DNA of 45,188 nt from Duganella radicis (GTDB taxonomy: Bacteria; Pseudomonadota; Gammaproteobacteria; Burkholderiales; Burkholderiaceae_D), in contig NZ_WNKY01000049.1 in assembly GCF_009720825.1 (NCBI RefSeq), positions 1-45,188 of the forward strand. Reading direction: 5' to 3'. Position 1 is the stretch's first letter. Each line of letters opens with the position of its first letter. The notes under the pieces are model-generated. The model did no database searches. It was not told the DNA's origin and saw nothing but the letters and a program-made list of their open reading frames with translations. Made by a program: the position numbers and the translations under genes. This document shows, piece after piece, positions 24,888 through 34,697 of the stretch.

Positions 24888-27767
24888 ATGCAATACCAAT
24901 CTATCCGCGTGGCGGCTGTCCCCGCGCGCCCACTCTATTTGAAAATGTCGGTAGCCGCGCTGATGGGCGCGGGCCTGCTCAGCAGCGCCTCGGTGTGGGC
25001 GCAGGCGGCCGCCGAAAAAACGGAACCCTCTGACACGACCGTGGTTGTCACGGGCGTCAAGGCATCTCTGATCAAGAGCCTGGCGATCAAGCGCACCAGC
25101 GACCAGGTCGTGGAATCGGTGGTTGCCGACGACATCGGCAAGCTGCCAGATAACAATGTCGTCGAAGCGTTGCAGCGCGTGACGGGCATCCAGGTCACCG
25201 ACCGCGCCGGCGGCGAAGTCGGCACCTTGTCCATCCGTGGCCTGCCTGACGTCCAGACCACCTGGAACGGCCGCACCATTTTCACCGCCTCCGGCACGCA
25301 GGTCGCGCTGCAGGACATTCCGTCGACCCTGGTTCGCCAGATCGACGTCTACAAGACGCGCGACGCCAGCCAGCTGGAAACCGGGATCGCAGGCCAGATT
25401 GACGTCAAGTCGCTGCGGCCGTTCGATTTCAAGGGTTCGAAAGTGTCGCTGTCGGCGCGTGAGACCTATCTCGATCCCGCGAAAAGATGGAACCCCCAGC
25501 TCAGCGGCATGTTGAGCAACCGCTGGCAAACCGGCTACGGCGAATTCGGTGCCCTGGTCAATCTGTCGGATACCAAGACCAAATACCGCACTGAAAGCGT
25601 GGCGCCGGGTGCCATGGTGCCATTTGTCAGCCCCAATGCCGCCGAAGATCCCGCCGGTTACACGCCCTTGCAGCGCATCTTCGACAACAATATCTGGACG
25701 CCTGGTACCCGTACCGGCCTGCCGATGGCAGCCGGTTCGACGCTGAATTTCAACGGCAAAGCGTATCCGTACTACCTGTCGCGTGACGCCGTTTTCCAGA
25801 GCGACCTCCAGGGCGAGCGGGAACGTTCTTCCGCCAATATCGCCTTGCAGTGGAAGCCGAACAGCGATTCGGTCTACACCTTCGAATCGATGTACAACGG
25901 TTATCGTAACAAGACCTTCAACAAGTTGCTGTTCAGCTTTGTCGACTGGTGGGGCGATCTCGGCAGCAACCCTGCGGGGTCGATCACGACGTTCCCGGGA
26001 ACGAACGTTATCAAGAGCCGTACCGTCAATAACGTCTATGGTTTCAACAGCGGCGACCTCAACACGTCGGCAACCGATTCCTACGTGTATGCCCTGAACG
26101 GCAAGTGGGACCTGGGCGACCGCCTGAGGCTGGAAGGTGATCTGTCGTACCAGACCAGCACCTTCCACTCGGAATTCACCGCCACCCGAATCGATCGCGT
26201 TGCACCGTCCATCAACGTCAACTTCAATGACGGCAACAACAACACAGCGTTCCATTTTAACAACGATGCCGACCTGGCCGACCCGAGCAAGTGGAATGTC
26301 GCGCAGTTCTTCGATAACGCCAACCGCAACAAGGGCAGCGCCGTGACGGCCAGTCTGGCGGGCGTCTTCGATGCCGACTGGGGGGCGCTGAAGACGATCC
26401 ACTTCGGCGCGCGCTTCGACGACCGCAAGGCGTCGGAGGCCAACCGTGGCCAATCGGCCGCCCTGAACCGCAATCTCGCCTCCCTGGGGTCGGAGTATTC
26501 CTCCGTCAACTCGAACTTCGGCACGGCAATTTCGGACGTTCCGCGCTCGTGGGTGGAGCCCAATGCCTACTACATCCGCGACAATATCGATGCCTGGCGC
26601 AAGCTCTATAACTCGGTCGATCCCAACTTCATGACGACGGACAAACTGCGCCTGCAGAAAACCTTCGAGGTCGACGAAAAGACGAACAACCTGTTCCTGA
26701 TGGGGAACACCGAGAACGAGCTGTTCGGCCATCGCCTGCGCGGCAATTTCGGCGTGCGCTACGTCAAGGTCGATACCGACATGACCTTCTATAAGGTGGA
26801 TGCCACCACCAAGGCGGTCACCGCGACCAGTGCCAGCAAGTCGACCAGCAAGGTCCTGCCGAGCATGACCCTGATTTACGACCCGGTCAAGGACGTCGTG
26901 CTGCGCTTCAACTATGGTGAAACCCTGCGTCGCCCGAGCTTCGGTGATCTGAATCCTGTCTATCAGCTCGGTGACGACGTTTCGAAGGTGGGTTACGGTT
27001 CGGGCAGCGGTGGTAATCCGGACCTGAAACCGACGCAATCCAAGAATCTCGACCTGACGGCTGAGTGGTATTTCCAGAAGGACAGTGCCGTCTACGGTAC
27101 CCTGTTCAAGCGCAAGATCGACGGCCTGGTCGTGAACTTGGCCCGCAGGGTTCACGTCGCTCCGGCGGACGATCCGTTCCGCAACTCGACCTCGGGTGGC
27201 GACCATACGAACGGCTATGACTACGTCATCAACTCGCCGACCAACGCATCCAACGGCAAGATCAGTGGCGCCGAGCTCGGCTTCATCTACTTCCCGAAAG
27301 GGCTGCCGAGCCTGCTGGACGGTTTCGGCATCCAGGGCAGCTATACGCATCTCACCTCGTCGCAGAACGTGCCCGAGGCCAATAGTGCCGGCGTCATCGT
27401 CGCTCAGCTCGAGACACCGTTCTTCGGCGTGTCCAACCGCTCCTACAACGCCACCTTGGCTTACGAAAAGGGCCCGATCAGCGCGCGCTTGTCCCAGGTC
27501 TGGCGCTCCGGCTTCCTGGCCACCAACGAAGCGGCATTGTTTGCAAATCCGATCGGTATCTGGCGTCATCCGGAAAAGAGCGTGGACATGCAAGTCACCT
27601 ATAAAATCAACGACAACATGTCGTTCGATATCAGTGGTGTCAACCTGACCAACGAAGTGCAGCAGGCGTACTATCACTTCGGCAATGCCGGTAACCCACA
27701 GCTGACCAATTTCGGCACGCTCCAGATCGGACGTTCGATCGCGGTTGGCTTGCGCTGGAAGATGTAA
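24888..27767 (+). CDS. TonB-dependent receptor (TonB-Xanth-Caul type)
   Basis: A 959-residue outer-membrane receptor. Signal peptide at 1-39 ending ASVWA; then TTVVVTGVKASLIKSLAIKR, a TonB-box-like start, and the plug domain with DDIGKLPDNNVVEALQRVTG and the LSIRGL block. The rest is a 22-strand barrel, ending in the hydrophobic terminal strand GRSIAVGLRWKM. The plug sequence places it with the group common in Xanthomonas and Caulobacter that often takes up plant carbohydrates; no sugar-use genes are next to it, so the substrate is open. ATG at 24888 is chosen because AAGGGAG lies eight bases before it and the signal peptide begins there. The 209-base upstream gap separates it from the CsgG-like gene. 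A strong terminator follows. Confidence 0.93.
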   Translation: MQYQSIRVAAVPARPLYLKMSVAALMGAGLLSSASVWAQAAAEKTEPSDTTVVVTGVKASLIKSLAIKRTSDQVVESVVADDIGKLPDNNVVEALQRVTGIQVTDRAGGEVGTLSIRGLPDVQTTWNGRTIFTASGTQVALQDIPSTLVRQIDVYKTRDASQLETGIAGQIDVKSLRPFDFKGSKVSLSARETYLDPAKRWNPQLSGMLSNRWQTGYGEFGALVNLSDTKTKYRTESVAPGAMVPFVSPNAAEDPAGYTPLQRIFDNNIWTPGTRTGLPMAAGSTLNFNGKAYPYYLSRDAVFQSDLQGERERSSANIALQWKPNSDSVYTFESMYNGYRNKTFNKLLFSFVDWWGDLGSNPAGSITTFPGTNVIKSRTVNNVYGFNSGDLNTSATDSYVYALNGKWDLGDRLRLEGDLSYQTSTFHSEFTATRIDRVAPSINVNFNDGNNNTAFHFNNDADLADPSKWNVAQFFDNANRNKGSAVTASLAGVFDADWGALKTIHFGARFDDRKASEANRGQSAALNRNLASLGSEYSSVNSNFGTAISDVPRSWVEPNAYYIRDNIDAWRKLYNSVDPNFMTTDKLRLQKTFEVDEKTNNLFLMGNTENELFGHRLRGNFGVRYVKVDTDMTFYKVDATTKAVTATSASKSTSKVLPSMTLIYDPVKDVVLRFNYGETLRRPSFGDLNPVYQLGDDVSKVGYGSGSGGNPDLKPTQSKNLDLTAEWYFQKDSAVYGTLFKRKIDGLVVNLARRVHVAPADDPFRNSTSGGDHTNGYDYVINSPTNASNGKISGAELGFIYFPKGLPSLLDGFGIQGSYTHLTSSQNVPEANSAGVIVAQLETPFFGVSNRSYNATLAYEKGPISARLSQVWRSGFLATNEAALFANPIGIWRHPEKSVDMQVTYKINDNMSFDISGVNLTNEVQQAYYHFGNAGNPQLTNFGTLQIGRSIAVGLRWKM

Positions 27768-27788
27768 GCTGAACTGAGCCATATCAAA

Positions 27789-27821
27789 CGGCGGCAGGCT
27801 TGACGGCCTGCCGCCGTTTTT
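27789..27821 (+). terminator. Intrinsic terminator after the TonB-dependent receptor
   Basis: A perfect 11-base stem: CGGCGGCAGGC (27789-27799) and GCCTGCCGCCG (27806-27816), loop TTGACG, followed by TTTTTATTT. It lies 22 bases after the receptor stop and before the comEC start, so the two genes are separate transcripts. Confidence 0.93.
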
Positions 27822-27855
27822 ATTTGCGTAGTATCGCCGGAAGGGGAGGCGGGCT

Positions 27856-30273
27856 ATGCGGATGGCGTTGATTGGTTTCGCGGTGGGCGCGGCGTGCTTG
27901 CAGCAGCAGGCGGCGTTGCCACCGCCGCTTGCGATGGCGCTGGCATCGGCTGTGCTGCTGGTTACGATCGCCGCCGCGCTCCGGTTCGCGCCCCGTCTGC
28001 CGCCCGCGCTGGGCGTGGCGGCGGGTATGCTGGCTGGCGCGGTGTTTGGCTTTCTCTGGGCGGCGTGGCTGGCGCAGCGTGCCTTGGCGCCGCAACTGGC
28101 GCTGGCCGATGAGGGGCGCGACTTGCGCATTGTCGGCACGGTCGACAATCTGCCATATCGTTTTTCGCAAGGCCTGCGTTTCAACTTTGCGGTGGAGCGC
28201 GCGGATGCCGTGGTGCCGCCAAGGATTGTGCTGTCATGGTATGCCGGCCGCGCCAACGAGATGCCGCCCGACGTGCGGCCCGGCGAACGCTGGCGGTTGA
28301 CGGTGCGCTTGCAGCGGCCGCACGGCAACGCCAATCCCTACGGTTTCGATTACGAAGCGTGGCTGCTGGAGCAGGGCGTGCGCGCGACCGGCTATGTGCG
28401 CGTGGCGCGCGATAATCGCCGGCTGGAGCGCTTTGTTTTCAGCCTCGGCAACACCGTCGAGCATTGCCGCGCGCTGCTGCGCGACCGCATCCTGGCGGCG
28501 CTGCCGGGCAAGCCATATGCCGGTGTGATCGTGGCGCTGGTGGTGGGCGATCAGCGCGGGATCGATCAGGCGGACTGGCAGGTGTTCAATCGTACCGGCA
28601 TCGGGCACCTGATTTCCATCTCCGGTTTGCATATTACGATGGTGGCGGGGCTGTTCGCGTGGGCTGCGTTCACCCTGTGGCGCCGGTCGTTTTTCACGCG
28701 CGCGCAGTTGCCGCTGCTGTTGCCGGCGCAGAAGGTGGCGGCGCTGGCCGGGGCGGGCGTGGCGCTGCTGTATGTGCTGCTGGCCGGCTTCGGCGTGCCG
28801 GCGCAGCGCACCTTGTACATGCTGATGGTGGTCGCCGCCGCGCTGTGGCTCAACCGGCTGACCAGCATTTCACATGTGCTGTGCACCGCGCTGGGCGTGG
28901 TGGTACTGATCGACCCGTGGGCGGTGCTGTGGCCGGGCTTCTGGCTGTCGTTCGGCGCGGTCGCCATTATTCTGTACGCGACAGTCGGCCGCACCACGCC
29001 GCTGGCCCATCACGCCGCGCCGGGAACGCCGCACGTGCCGGTGCCGCCGTCGCGCCGCGAGCGGCTGGTGCACGCGTTGCGCGTCGGCGTGAATACGCAG
29101 TACGTGGTCACGTTCGGGCTGGTGCCCATCACCATGCTGCTGTTCGGCCAGGTATCCGTGGTCAGTCCGCTGGCGAACGCGGTGGCGATTCCGCTGATTA
29201 GCCTCGTGGTGACGCCACTCGCGCTGGTGGGCAGCATGCTGCCGCGCTTGTTGGCCATGCCGGTGCTAGGCGGGGCGCATGCGCTGGTGGACGCCTTGGC
29301 GCTCTGCCTGCAATGGTTCAGCGCCATGCGCTACGCCGTGTGGAGCGCGCCGGTGCCGCCGTTCTGGCTGTTCTGCTGGGCGATGTTCGGCACCATCTGG
29401 CTGCTGGCCCCACGTGGCTGGCCGGTGCGCTGGCTGGGCCTGGCGACATGGATTCCGCTACTGGCGGCCGAGCCCTCACACCCCGCGCCCGGCCGCATGA
29501 CGGTCACCGCCTTCGACGTGGGGCAGGGCATGGCGCTGCTGATCGAGACCAGCGGCCACCGGTTACTGTACGACACCGGCCCCGCCTACACCCCGGAGAC
29601 CAACGCCGGCAACCGCGTCCTGCTGCCGTACCTGCGGGCGCGCGGCATCAGCGCACTGGATGGCATGGTTATCTCGCATAGCGATACCGATCACTCGGGC
29701 GGAGCGCTCTCGCTGCTGGACGGCGTGCCGACTGGCTGGGTGCTGTCCTCGCTGCCGGGGCGGCATGCCATCGCGCAGGCCGCGCGCCAGCACCTGCACT
29801 GCGCCACCGGTCAGCACTGGACGTGGGATGGCGTGCGCTTTGAAGTACTGCATCCACAAGCCGCCAGCTATGCCGACGCCAAGCTCAAGGCCAACGCGCG
29901 CAGTTGCACGCTGAAGGTCACGGCCGGGAGCAAGTCCATACTGCTGGCGGGCGACATTGAAGCCGGGCAGGAGGCGGAACTCGCCAGGCATGGCGGCCTG
30001 CAAGCCGACGTCCTGCTGGCGCCGCACCACGGCAGCGGCACCAGTTCGACACCGGCCTTCCTGCTGGCGGTGCGCCCGCAAGCGGCCATTTTTCAGGTCG
30101 GCCACCGCAACCGCTACCACCATCCCAAGCCGGAAGTCTATCAACGCTACGGCGCCGCCCACATCGCCCGCTACCGCACCGACCAGGCCGGCGCGCTGAC
30201 GCTGGAATTTGATGAAACTATACGAATATCCGCCTACCGCGACGCCCATTCCCGTTATTGGCAGTCGCGCTAA
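27856..30273 (+). CDS. comEC: DNA internalization protein ComEC/Rec2
   Basis: An 805-residue inner-membrane channel for uptake of single-stranded DNA during natural transformation. Three parts are visible: an N-terminal membrane and OB-like region (DUF4131, about 1-210); a multi-helix Competence domain with GHLISISGLHITMVAGLF (about 253-270) and further helices to about 530; and a C-terminal metallo-beta-lactamase-like domain with FDVGQGMALLIET, ISHSDTDHSGG and LLAPHHGSG, the likely nuclease part. Length and order match the full Gram-negative form. It stands alone here; other com/pil genes are not in the window. The start ATG at 27856 has GGGGAGG upstream. Confidence 0.95.
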   Translation: MRMALIGFAVGAACLQQQAALPPPLAMALASAVLLVTIAAALRFAPRLPPALGVAAGMLAGAVFGFLWAAWLAQRALAPQLALADEGRDLRIVGTVDNLPYRFSQGLRFNFAVERADAVVPPRIVLSWYAGRANEMPPDVRPGERWRLTVRLQRPHGNANPYGFDYEAWLLEQGVRATGYVRVARDNRRLERFVFSLGNTVEHCRALLRDRILAALPGKPYAGVIVALVVGDQRGIDQADWQVFNRTGIGHLISISGLHITMVAGLFAWAAFTLWRRSFFTRAQLPLLLPAQKVAALAGAGVALLYVLLAGFGVPAQRTLYMLMVVAAALWLNRLTSISHVLCTALGVVVLIDPWAVLWPGFWLSFGAVAIILYATVGRTTPLAHHAAPGTPHVPVPPSRRERLVHALRVGVNTQYVVTFGLVPITMLLFGQVSVVSPLANAVAIPLISLVVTPLALVGSMLPRLLAMPVLGGAHALVDALALCLQWFSAMRYAVWSAPVPPFWLFCWAMFGTIWLLAPRGWPVRWLGLATWIPLLAAEPSHPAPGRMTVTAFDVGQGMALLIETSGHRLLYDTGPAYTPETNAGNRVLLPYLRARGISALDGMVISHSDTDHSGGALSLLDGVPTGWVLSSLPGRHAIAQAARQHLHCATGQHWTWDGVRFEVLHPQAASYADAKLKANARSCTLKVTAGSKSILLAGDIEAGQEAELARHGGLQADVLLAPHHGSGTSSTPAFLLAVRPQAAIFQVGHRNRYHHPKPEVYQRYGAAHIARYRTDQAGALTLEFDETIRISAYRDAHSRYWQSR

Positions 30274-30348
30274 TTAGAGCGTTTCCACCAGCCGCCGTTG
30301 CGGACTCCCATTACAATGAGGCAAAAACAACCATACGGGAGACCGCTT

Positions 30349-31185
30349 GTGAGCAAGCCCAAGCTGCATTTCGCCCACGCCAACAGCTATCCTGCGGGCG
30401 TGTACCGCCAGTTCTTTGCCGCGTTATCCGAGGATTTCGACATCCAGTCGCTGGACATGCACGCGCACAATCCCAGCTATCCGGTCACCGACTGCTGGCC
30501 GCATCTGGTCGACGAATACATCAACGAACTGACCACCCGCTACACCGAGCCGGTGATTCTGGTCGGCCACTCGCTGGGCGGCATGCTGAGCTTGATGGTG
30601 GGGCACAAACGTCCCGACCTGGTCCGTTGCGTGGTGATGCTGGACGCGCCCGTGGTGGGGGGCTGGCGCGCCTTCGCCTGGCGCATGATCAAGCTGCTGG
30701 GCCGCGCCCACAGTGTGCCGCCGGCCAAGTTCTCCATCCGCCGCCGCAACGTCTGGCCGGATGCCCGGAGCGCGCACGACCACTTTGCCGCCAAAGACCT
30801 GTTCGCTGCCTGGGCGCCCGGCGTGCTGGCCGATTACATGGACAGCGGCCTGAAACCGCATCCCGAAGGCGTGCAACTGCGCTTCACGCGCGAGAACGAA
30901 ACCGCGGTCTACGCCAGCCTGCCGCACCACCTGCCCAAGCTGCTGCGCAACGGTTATCCGGTGCCGATCGGCTTCATCGGCGGCGACAATTCATGGGAGA
31001 CCAGCCAGTCGGGCCACCAGCACACCCAGGCGCTGGTCGGGCGGCATTTCCGCATCCTGCCGGGCGGCCACTTGTACCCGATGGAGACGCCGGCCGCCGC
31101 CGCCCAGGCAACCAGGGAAATGATCGCCGACTTGCTGGGAGAGCAAGCTGGTAAAAAAGTTCTTAAAAAGGCTGCGGTAGCGTAA
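30349..31185 (+). CDS. Alpha/beta hydrolase
   Basis: A 278-residue alpha/beta-hydrolase-fold protein. It begins SKPKLHFAHANSYPAGVYRQ, carries the nucleophile elbow GHSLGG (Ser nucleophile), an Asp in VVMLDAPVV or a later strand, and a late His in LPGGHLYPME. These fit a Ser-Asp-His triad; the substrate is unknown. GTG at 30349 is chosen because CGGGAGA lies about seven bases upstream; ATGs at 30298 and 30316 are in frame but lack a site. TTACAAT at 30311-30317 may be the promoter -10 and would sit inside a longer version of the gene, which supports the later start. Confidence 0.85.
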   Translation: MSKPKLHFAHANSYPAGVYRQFFAALSEDFDIQSLDMHAHNPSYPVTDCWPHLVDEYINELTTRYTEPVILVGHSLGGMLSLMVGHKRPDLVRCVVMLDAPVVGGWRAFAWRMIKLLGRAHSVPPAKFSIRRRNVWPDARSAHDHFAAKDLFAAWAPGVLADYMDSGLKPHPEGVQLRFTRENETAVYASLPHHLPKLLRNGYPVPIGFIGGDNSWETSQSGHQHTQALVGRHFRILPGGHLYPMETPAAAAQATREMIADLLGEQAGKKVLKKAAVA

Positions 31186-31221
31186 AATCCCGGGCATTGT
31201 AAAACTTCAGGATGCCTTGCG

Positions 31222-31788
31222 ATGACGATTAAAAGCGATAAATGGATACGCCGGATGGCGGAACAACACGGGATGATCGAGCCTTTCTTCCCGGACCAGA
31301 TACGCCAGGAAGACGGCCGCAAGGTGATTTCCTACGGTACCTCGTCGTATGGCTACGACATCCGTTGCGCCGACGAGTTCAAGGTGTTCACCAACATCAA
31401 CAGCACCATCGTCGATCCGAAGAACTTCGATTCGAACTCCTTCGTCGACGTGAAAAGCGACGTCTGCATCATCCCGCCGAACTCGTTCGCGCTGGCCCGC
31501 ACCATGGAATACTTCCGCATTCCGCGCAGCGTGCTGACCGTCTGCCTGGGCAAGTCGACCTACGCCCGCTGCGGCATCATCGTCAACGTCACGCCGTTCG
31601 AGCCGGAATGGGAAGGCTATGTGACGCTGGAATTCTCCAACACCACGCCGCTGCCGGCCAAGATCTACGCCGGCGAAGGCTGCGCGCAGGTGCTGTTCTT
31701 CGAAAGCGACGAAGTGTGCGACGTCTCGTACAAGGACCGCAACGGCAAATACCAGGGCCAGCACGGCGTGACCCTGCCAAAAGCGTAA
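31222..31788 (+). CDS. dcd: dCTP deaminase
   Basis: A 188-residue enzyme that deaminates dCTP to dUTP, feeding dTMP synthesis by way of dUTPase and ThyA. It matches the family over its full length: MTIKSDKWIRRMAEQ, SYGTSSYGYDIR, GKSTYARCGI, TPFEPEWEGYVTLEFSNTTP and YAGEGCAQVLFFE with the catalytic Glu. Length equals the E. coli-type homotrimeric enzyme. It converges with the sensor kinase gene downstream; only 13 bases separate the stops. Confidence 0.97.
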   Translation: MTIKSDKWIRRMAEQHGMIEPFFPDQIRQEDGRKVISYGTSSYGYDIRCADEFKVFTNINSTIVDPKNFDSNSFVDVKSDVCIIPPNSFALARTMEYFRIPRSVLTVCLGKSTYARCGIIVNVTPFEPEWEGYVTLEFSNTTPLPAKIYAGEGCAQVLFFESDEVCDVSYKDRNGKYQGQHGVTLPKA

Positions 31789-31796
31789 GACGCCAC

Positions 31797-31817
31797 GCCG
31801 GTCAGCGCTTGACCGGC
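31797..31817. terminator. Hairpin between convergent dcd and sensor kinase genes
   Basis: GCCGGTCA (31797-31804) pairs perfectly with TGACCGGC (31810-31817) around GCGCT. It overlaps the end of the sensor kinase gene. On the + strand only AAAATCATTT follows, so the T-run is poor; it may still serve as a stop or barrier between the convergent transcripts. Confidence 0.4.
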
Positions 31818-33196
31818 AAAATCATTTCCACGCACAGGCCGCCGCCGGCGCGGTTGCTGGCCTTGATGCTGCCGCCATGCGCTTCGATCACGTGCTGGGC
31901 GATCGCCAGTCCCAGGCCGTGGCCTTCGGTGCTGGCGTTGCTGGAGCGGAAGAAGGGCTGGAAGATGGTGTCCAGGTCGGCCGGCGACACCCCCGGCCCC
32001 CGGTCCAGCACACGGATAATCAGCTGGCTGGACTCCGGCAGCGAGCGCGCTTGCAGCTGCACTTCACCGCCCTCCGGGCTGTGCTTGATGGCGTTGCGCA
32101 CCACGTTTTCGATGGCGCGGCCCAACAGGTCGGCCTGGCCGATCACCTGCACGTCCGCTTCGCCTTCCTGCACCACGTCGCGCTGCTGGCTGGCGGCTTC
32201 GTAGCGGGCGTCGTCGGCGATCTGGTCGAGCAGGTCGGCCATGCTGATTTCTTCCTGCGACGCCTTGATGGCGCCGGCTTCCAGGCGGGCCAGCGTCAGC
32301 AGTTCCCCCACCAGCTTATCCATGCGCACGCTTTCGCGTTCGATGCGCTCCATCGACGCGCTCCATTTTTCCGGCTGCTGGTGCGCCAGGCCGATGGCCG
32401 CTTGCAGGCGCGCCAGCGGCGAGCGCAGTTCGTGCGAGACGTCGTGCAGCAGGCGGGTCTGACCGTCGATCAGGCTGCGCAGGCGGGCGGTCATGCGGTC
32501 GAAGTCGCGGCCCAGGTCATTGAGTTCGTTGCCGACCTTGTTGCTGTCCTTGGCGAAACGCGGCGCCAGGTCGCCGTTGGCGGCGGCGTCGAAGGCCTGG
32601 CGCAGGGCGCGGATCGGGCGCGAGAAGTACCAGGCCAGCAGCACCGCAAACAGCAGGCTGGCCAGCGTGGCGGCGGCAATCGGCACCCATGGGCCGAGCG
32701 GCTGGAAGCGTGGTCCCCAAGGTCGGTCGCCGCCCATCTCGCCGCCGCCAAGATTGGCCAGCAACTGGCGGTTGTCGCCTTCGAGGCCGCGCTGGCGCTC
32801 GCCCGAGGGCAGGAACAGCAGATAGCGCTTGCCGTCGTCGCCCGCCACCTGGCGCACGGCGCGCCGCCTGCCTTCTTCCTTGAGGCGGGTGCGCGATTCC
32901 TGCAAGGTGCGCTGATTGACGCTGCGGCCCAGCAGCTCATGTCCCTGCTCATCGACCGCATACACGCGGTGGCGCTCCATGTTCTCCAGCATGCGCGTCA
33001 GGGCCTTCACGCCGCCGAATTCCAGCGTGGCGGCGGCCGCATTGATGGCGATTTCCGCCGGCGGGCTGGTGTCCAGACTAACCGGGCTGTTCTGCTGATT
33101 GCGGCTCTTCAGCCAGATGGCGCCGCCGATGCCCACCGTCGCGGCCAGCTGCGCCAGCAGGATCGACAGGAAAAACTTCCAGAACAAACGGCCCAA
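31802..33196 (-). CDS. Sensor histidine kinase, CpxA-like
   Basis: A 464-residue inner-membrane sensor. Helix one is at about 7-28, a periplasmic domain spans about 30-165, helix two (WVPIAAATLASLLFAVLLAW) is at about 168-187, then HAMP (FSRPIRALRQAFDAAANGDL). The kinase core has the H-box LLHDVSHELRSPLARLQAAI, N-box ENVVRNAIKHSP, G1 DRGPGVS and G2 GHGLGLAIAQHV. It phosphorylates the response regulator encoded three bases upstream in the same operon. The CpxA-like call rests on the DNA boxes and the divergent Spy/CpxP-like gene as much as on the kinase itself; the periplasmic domain is not assignable by eye. Confidence 0.9.
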   Translation of the reverse strand: MGRLFWKFFLSILLAQLAATVGIGGAIWLKSRNQQNSPVSLDTSPPAEIAINAAAATLEFGGVKALTRMLENMERHRVYAVDEQGHELLGRSVNQRTLQESRTRLKEEGRRRAVRQVAGDDGKRYLLFLPSGERQRGLEGDNRQLLANLGGGEMGGDRPWGPRFQPLGPWVPIAAATLASLLFAVLLAWYFSRPIRALRQAFDAAANGDLAPRFAKDSNKVGNELNDLGRDFDRMTARLRSLIDGQTRLLHDVSHELRSPLARLQAAIGLAHQQPEKWSASMERIERESVRMDKLVGELLTLARLEAGAIKASQEEISMADLLDQIADDARYEAASQQRDVVQEGEADVQVIGQADLLGRAIENVVRNAIKHSPEGGEVQLQARSLPESSQLIIRVLDRGPGVSPADLDTIFQPFFRSSNASTEGHGLGLAIAQHVIEAHGGSIKASNRAGGGLCVEMILPVKR

Positions 33197-33199
33197 GAC

Positions 33200-33892
<693 letters not shown>

Positions 33893-33957
33893 TGCTGCCA
33901 TTTTCTTTGGATACAGATCGCCCATCATAACAGTCCGCACCCGCACGGCGACGGGCT

Positions 33958-33982
33958 TTTACCCCGTTTTACAACGCATTAC
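33958..33982 (-). promoter_or_regulatory. CpxR-type box 1 (three half-sites)
   Basis: TTTAC (33958-33962), five bases, TTTAC (33968-33972), five bases, ATTAC (33978-33982). On the - strand the last two half-sites in order read GTAAA-N5-GTAAA, the known CpxR consensus in enterobacteria, with a third degenerate half-site at the same 10-base period. It lies 66 bases upstream of the regulator start. Confidence 0.7.
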
Positions 33983-34012
33983 CTGAGGGGAATTGAATGT
34001 CAGATGTGCATC

Positions 34013-34027
34013 TTTACGTCGATTTAC
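34013..34027 (-). promoter_or_regulatory. CpxR-type box 2
   Basis: TTTAC (34013-34017), GTCGA, TTTAC (34023-34027): on the - strand GTAAA-N5-GTAAA exactly. It is 55 bases from box 1, just over five helical turns, and 70 bases before the ATG of the Spy/CpxP-like gene, a good position to control that gene. Confidence 0.75.
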
Positions 34028-34097
34028 GTTGCCCTAACGCCACTTAACACGGGGGGCGCCGAGAATGATGTCTCACTACCAATCAAGGATTATTTGC

Positions 34098-34640
34098 ATG
34101 AAAACATCAAAACCAAGCGTACGCAATATCCTGCTGGCCGCCGTCCTGGCGCTGCCGCTGTTTGCAACGGCGATAGACATGGGCGAGGAGCAAGCGCCGG
34201 CGCCGCAGGGCGAGCACGGTCACGGCCCGCAACAGGGCGGTCCCGAGCATGGCGGCCCGGATCGCGGCCCTGGCTTTGGTCCAGGTTTCGCGCACGGCGC
34301 CGGTCCGGGTTTCGGTCCTGGCCGTCCGCCATCGTTCCACGGTCTTGATCTGAGTGAAGCCCAGGAGGACAAGATCTTTGCCATCCTGCACGCCCAGGCG
34401 CCGTATCTGCGCGAGCAATTCAAGGCCGCCGCCAAGGCCCGCGAAGCGCTGCGCGCGCTGGCCGGCGCCGACCAGTACGACGACGCCAAAGCCGCCGCGC
34501 TGGCGAAGGACGCCGCTACCGCCGAAGCCAATATCGCGCTCCAGCATGTGCGCACTCAACAGAAATTGCTGGCCGTGCTGACGCCGGAACAGCGCAAGAA
34601 GCAAGCGGACGAAAAGCCGCGCCATCCGCAGCGCCCTTGA
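34098..34640 (+). CDS. Spy/CpxP-family periplasmic protein
   Basis: A 180-residue periplasmic protein. Signal peptide at about 1-26 (NILLAAVLALPLFATA), then a Gly/Pro/His-rich stretch (about 33-80) and a helical domain with LDLSEAQEDKIFAIL and LAVLTPEQRKKQ, the LTxxQ-like motifs of CpxP, Spy and CnrX-type sensors. Such proteins chaperone misfolded periplasmic proteins or bind metals and hold back the Cpx sensor. It is divergent from the CpxAR-like operon with two CpxR-type boxes between, so it is probably the feedback partner. The His-rich segment hints at metal binding. AAGGA lies eight bases before the ATG at 34098. Confidence 0.85.
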   Translation: MKTSKPSVRNILLAAVLALPLFATAIDMGEEQAPAPQGEHGHGPQQGGPEHGGPDRGPGFGPGFAHGAGPGFGPGRPPSFHGLDLSEAQEDKIFAILHAQAPYLREQFKAAAKAREALRALAGADQYDDAKAAALAKDAATAEANIALQHVRTQQKLLAVLTPEQRKKQADEKPRHPQRP

Positions 34641-34697
34641 CGTTTTTTTGCAGAGCAGTGCCGTAGTCCCTTTCAAACCTAATAAGCGGAGAACCGT

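Noticed and set aside
24870..28334. 1154-codon open frame on the - strand
   Set aside because: It runs across the TonB receptor, its terminator and the start of comEC; no family resemblance, biased composition.
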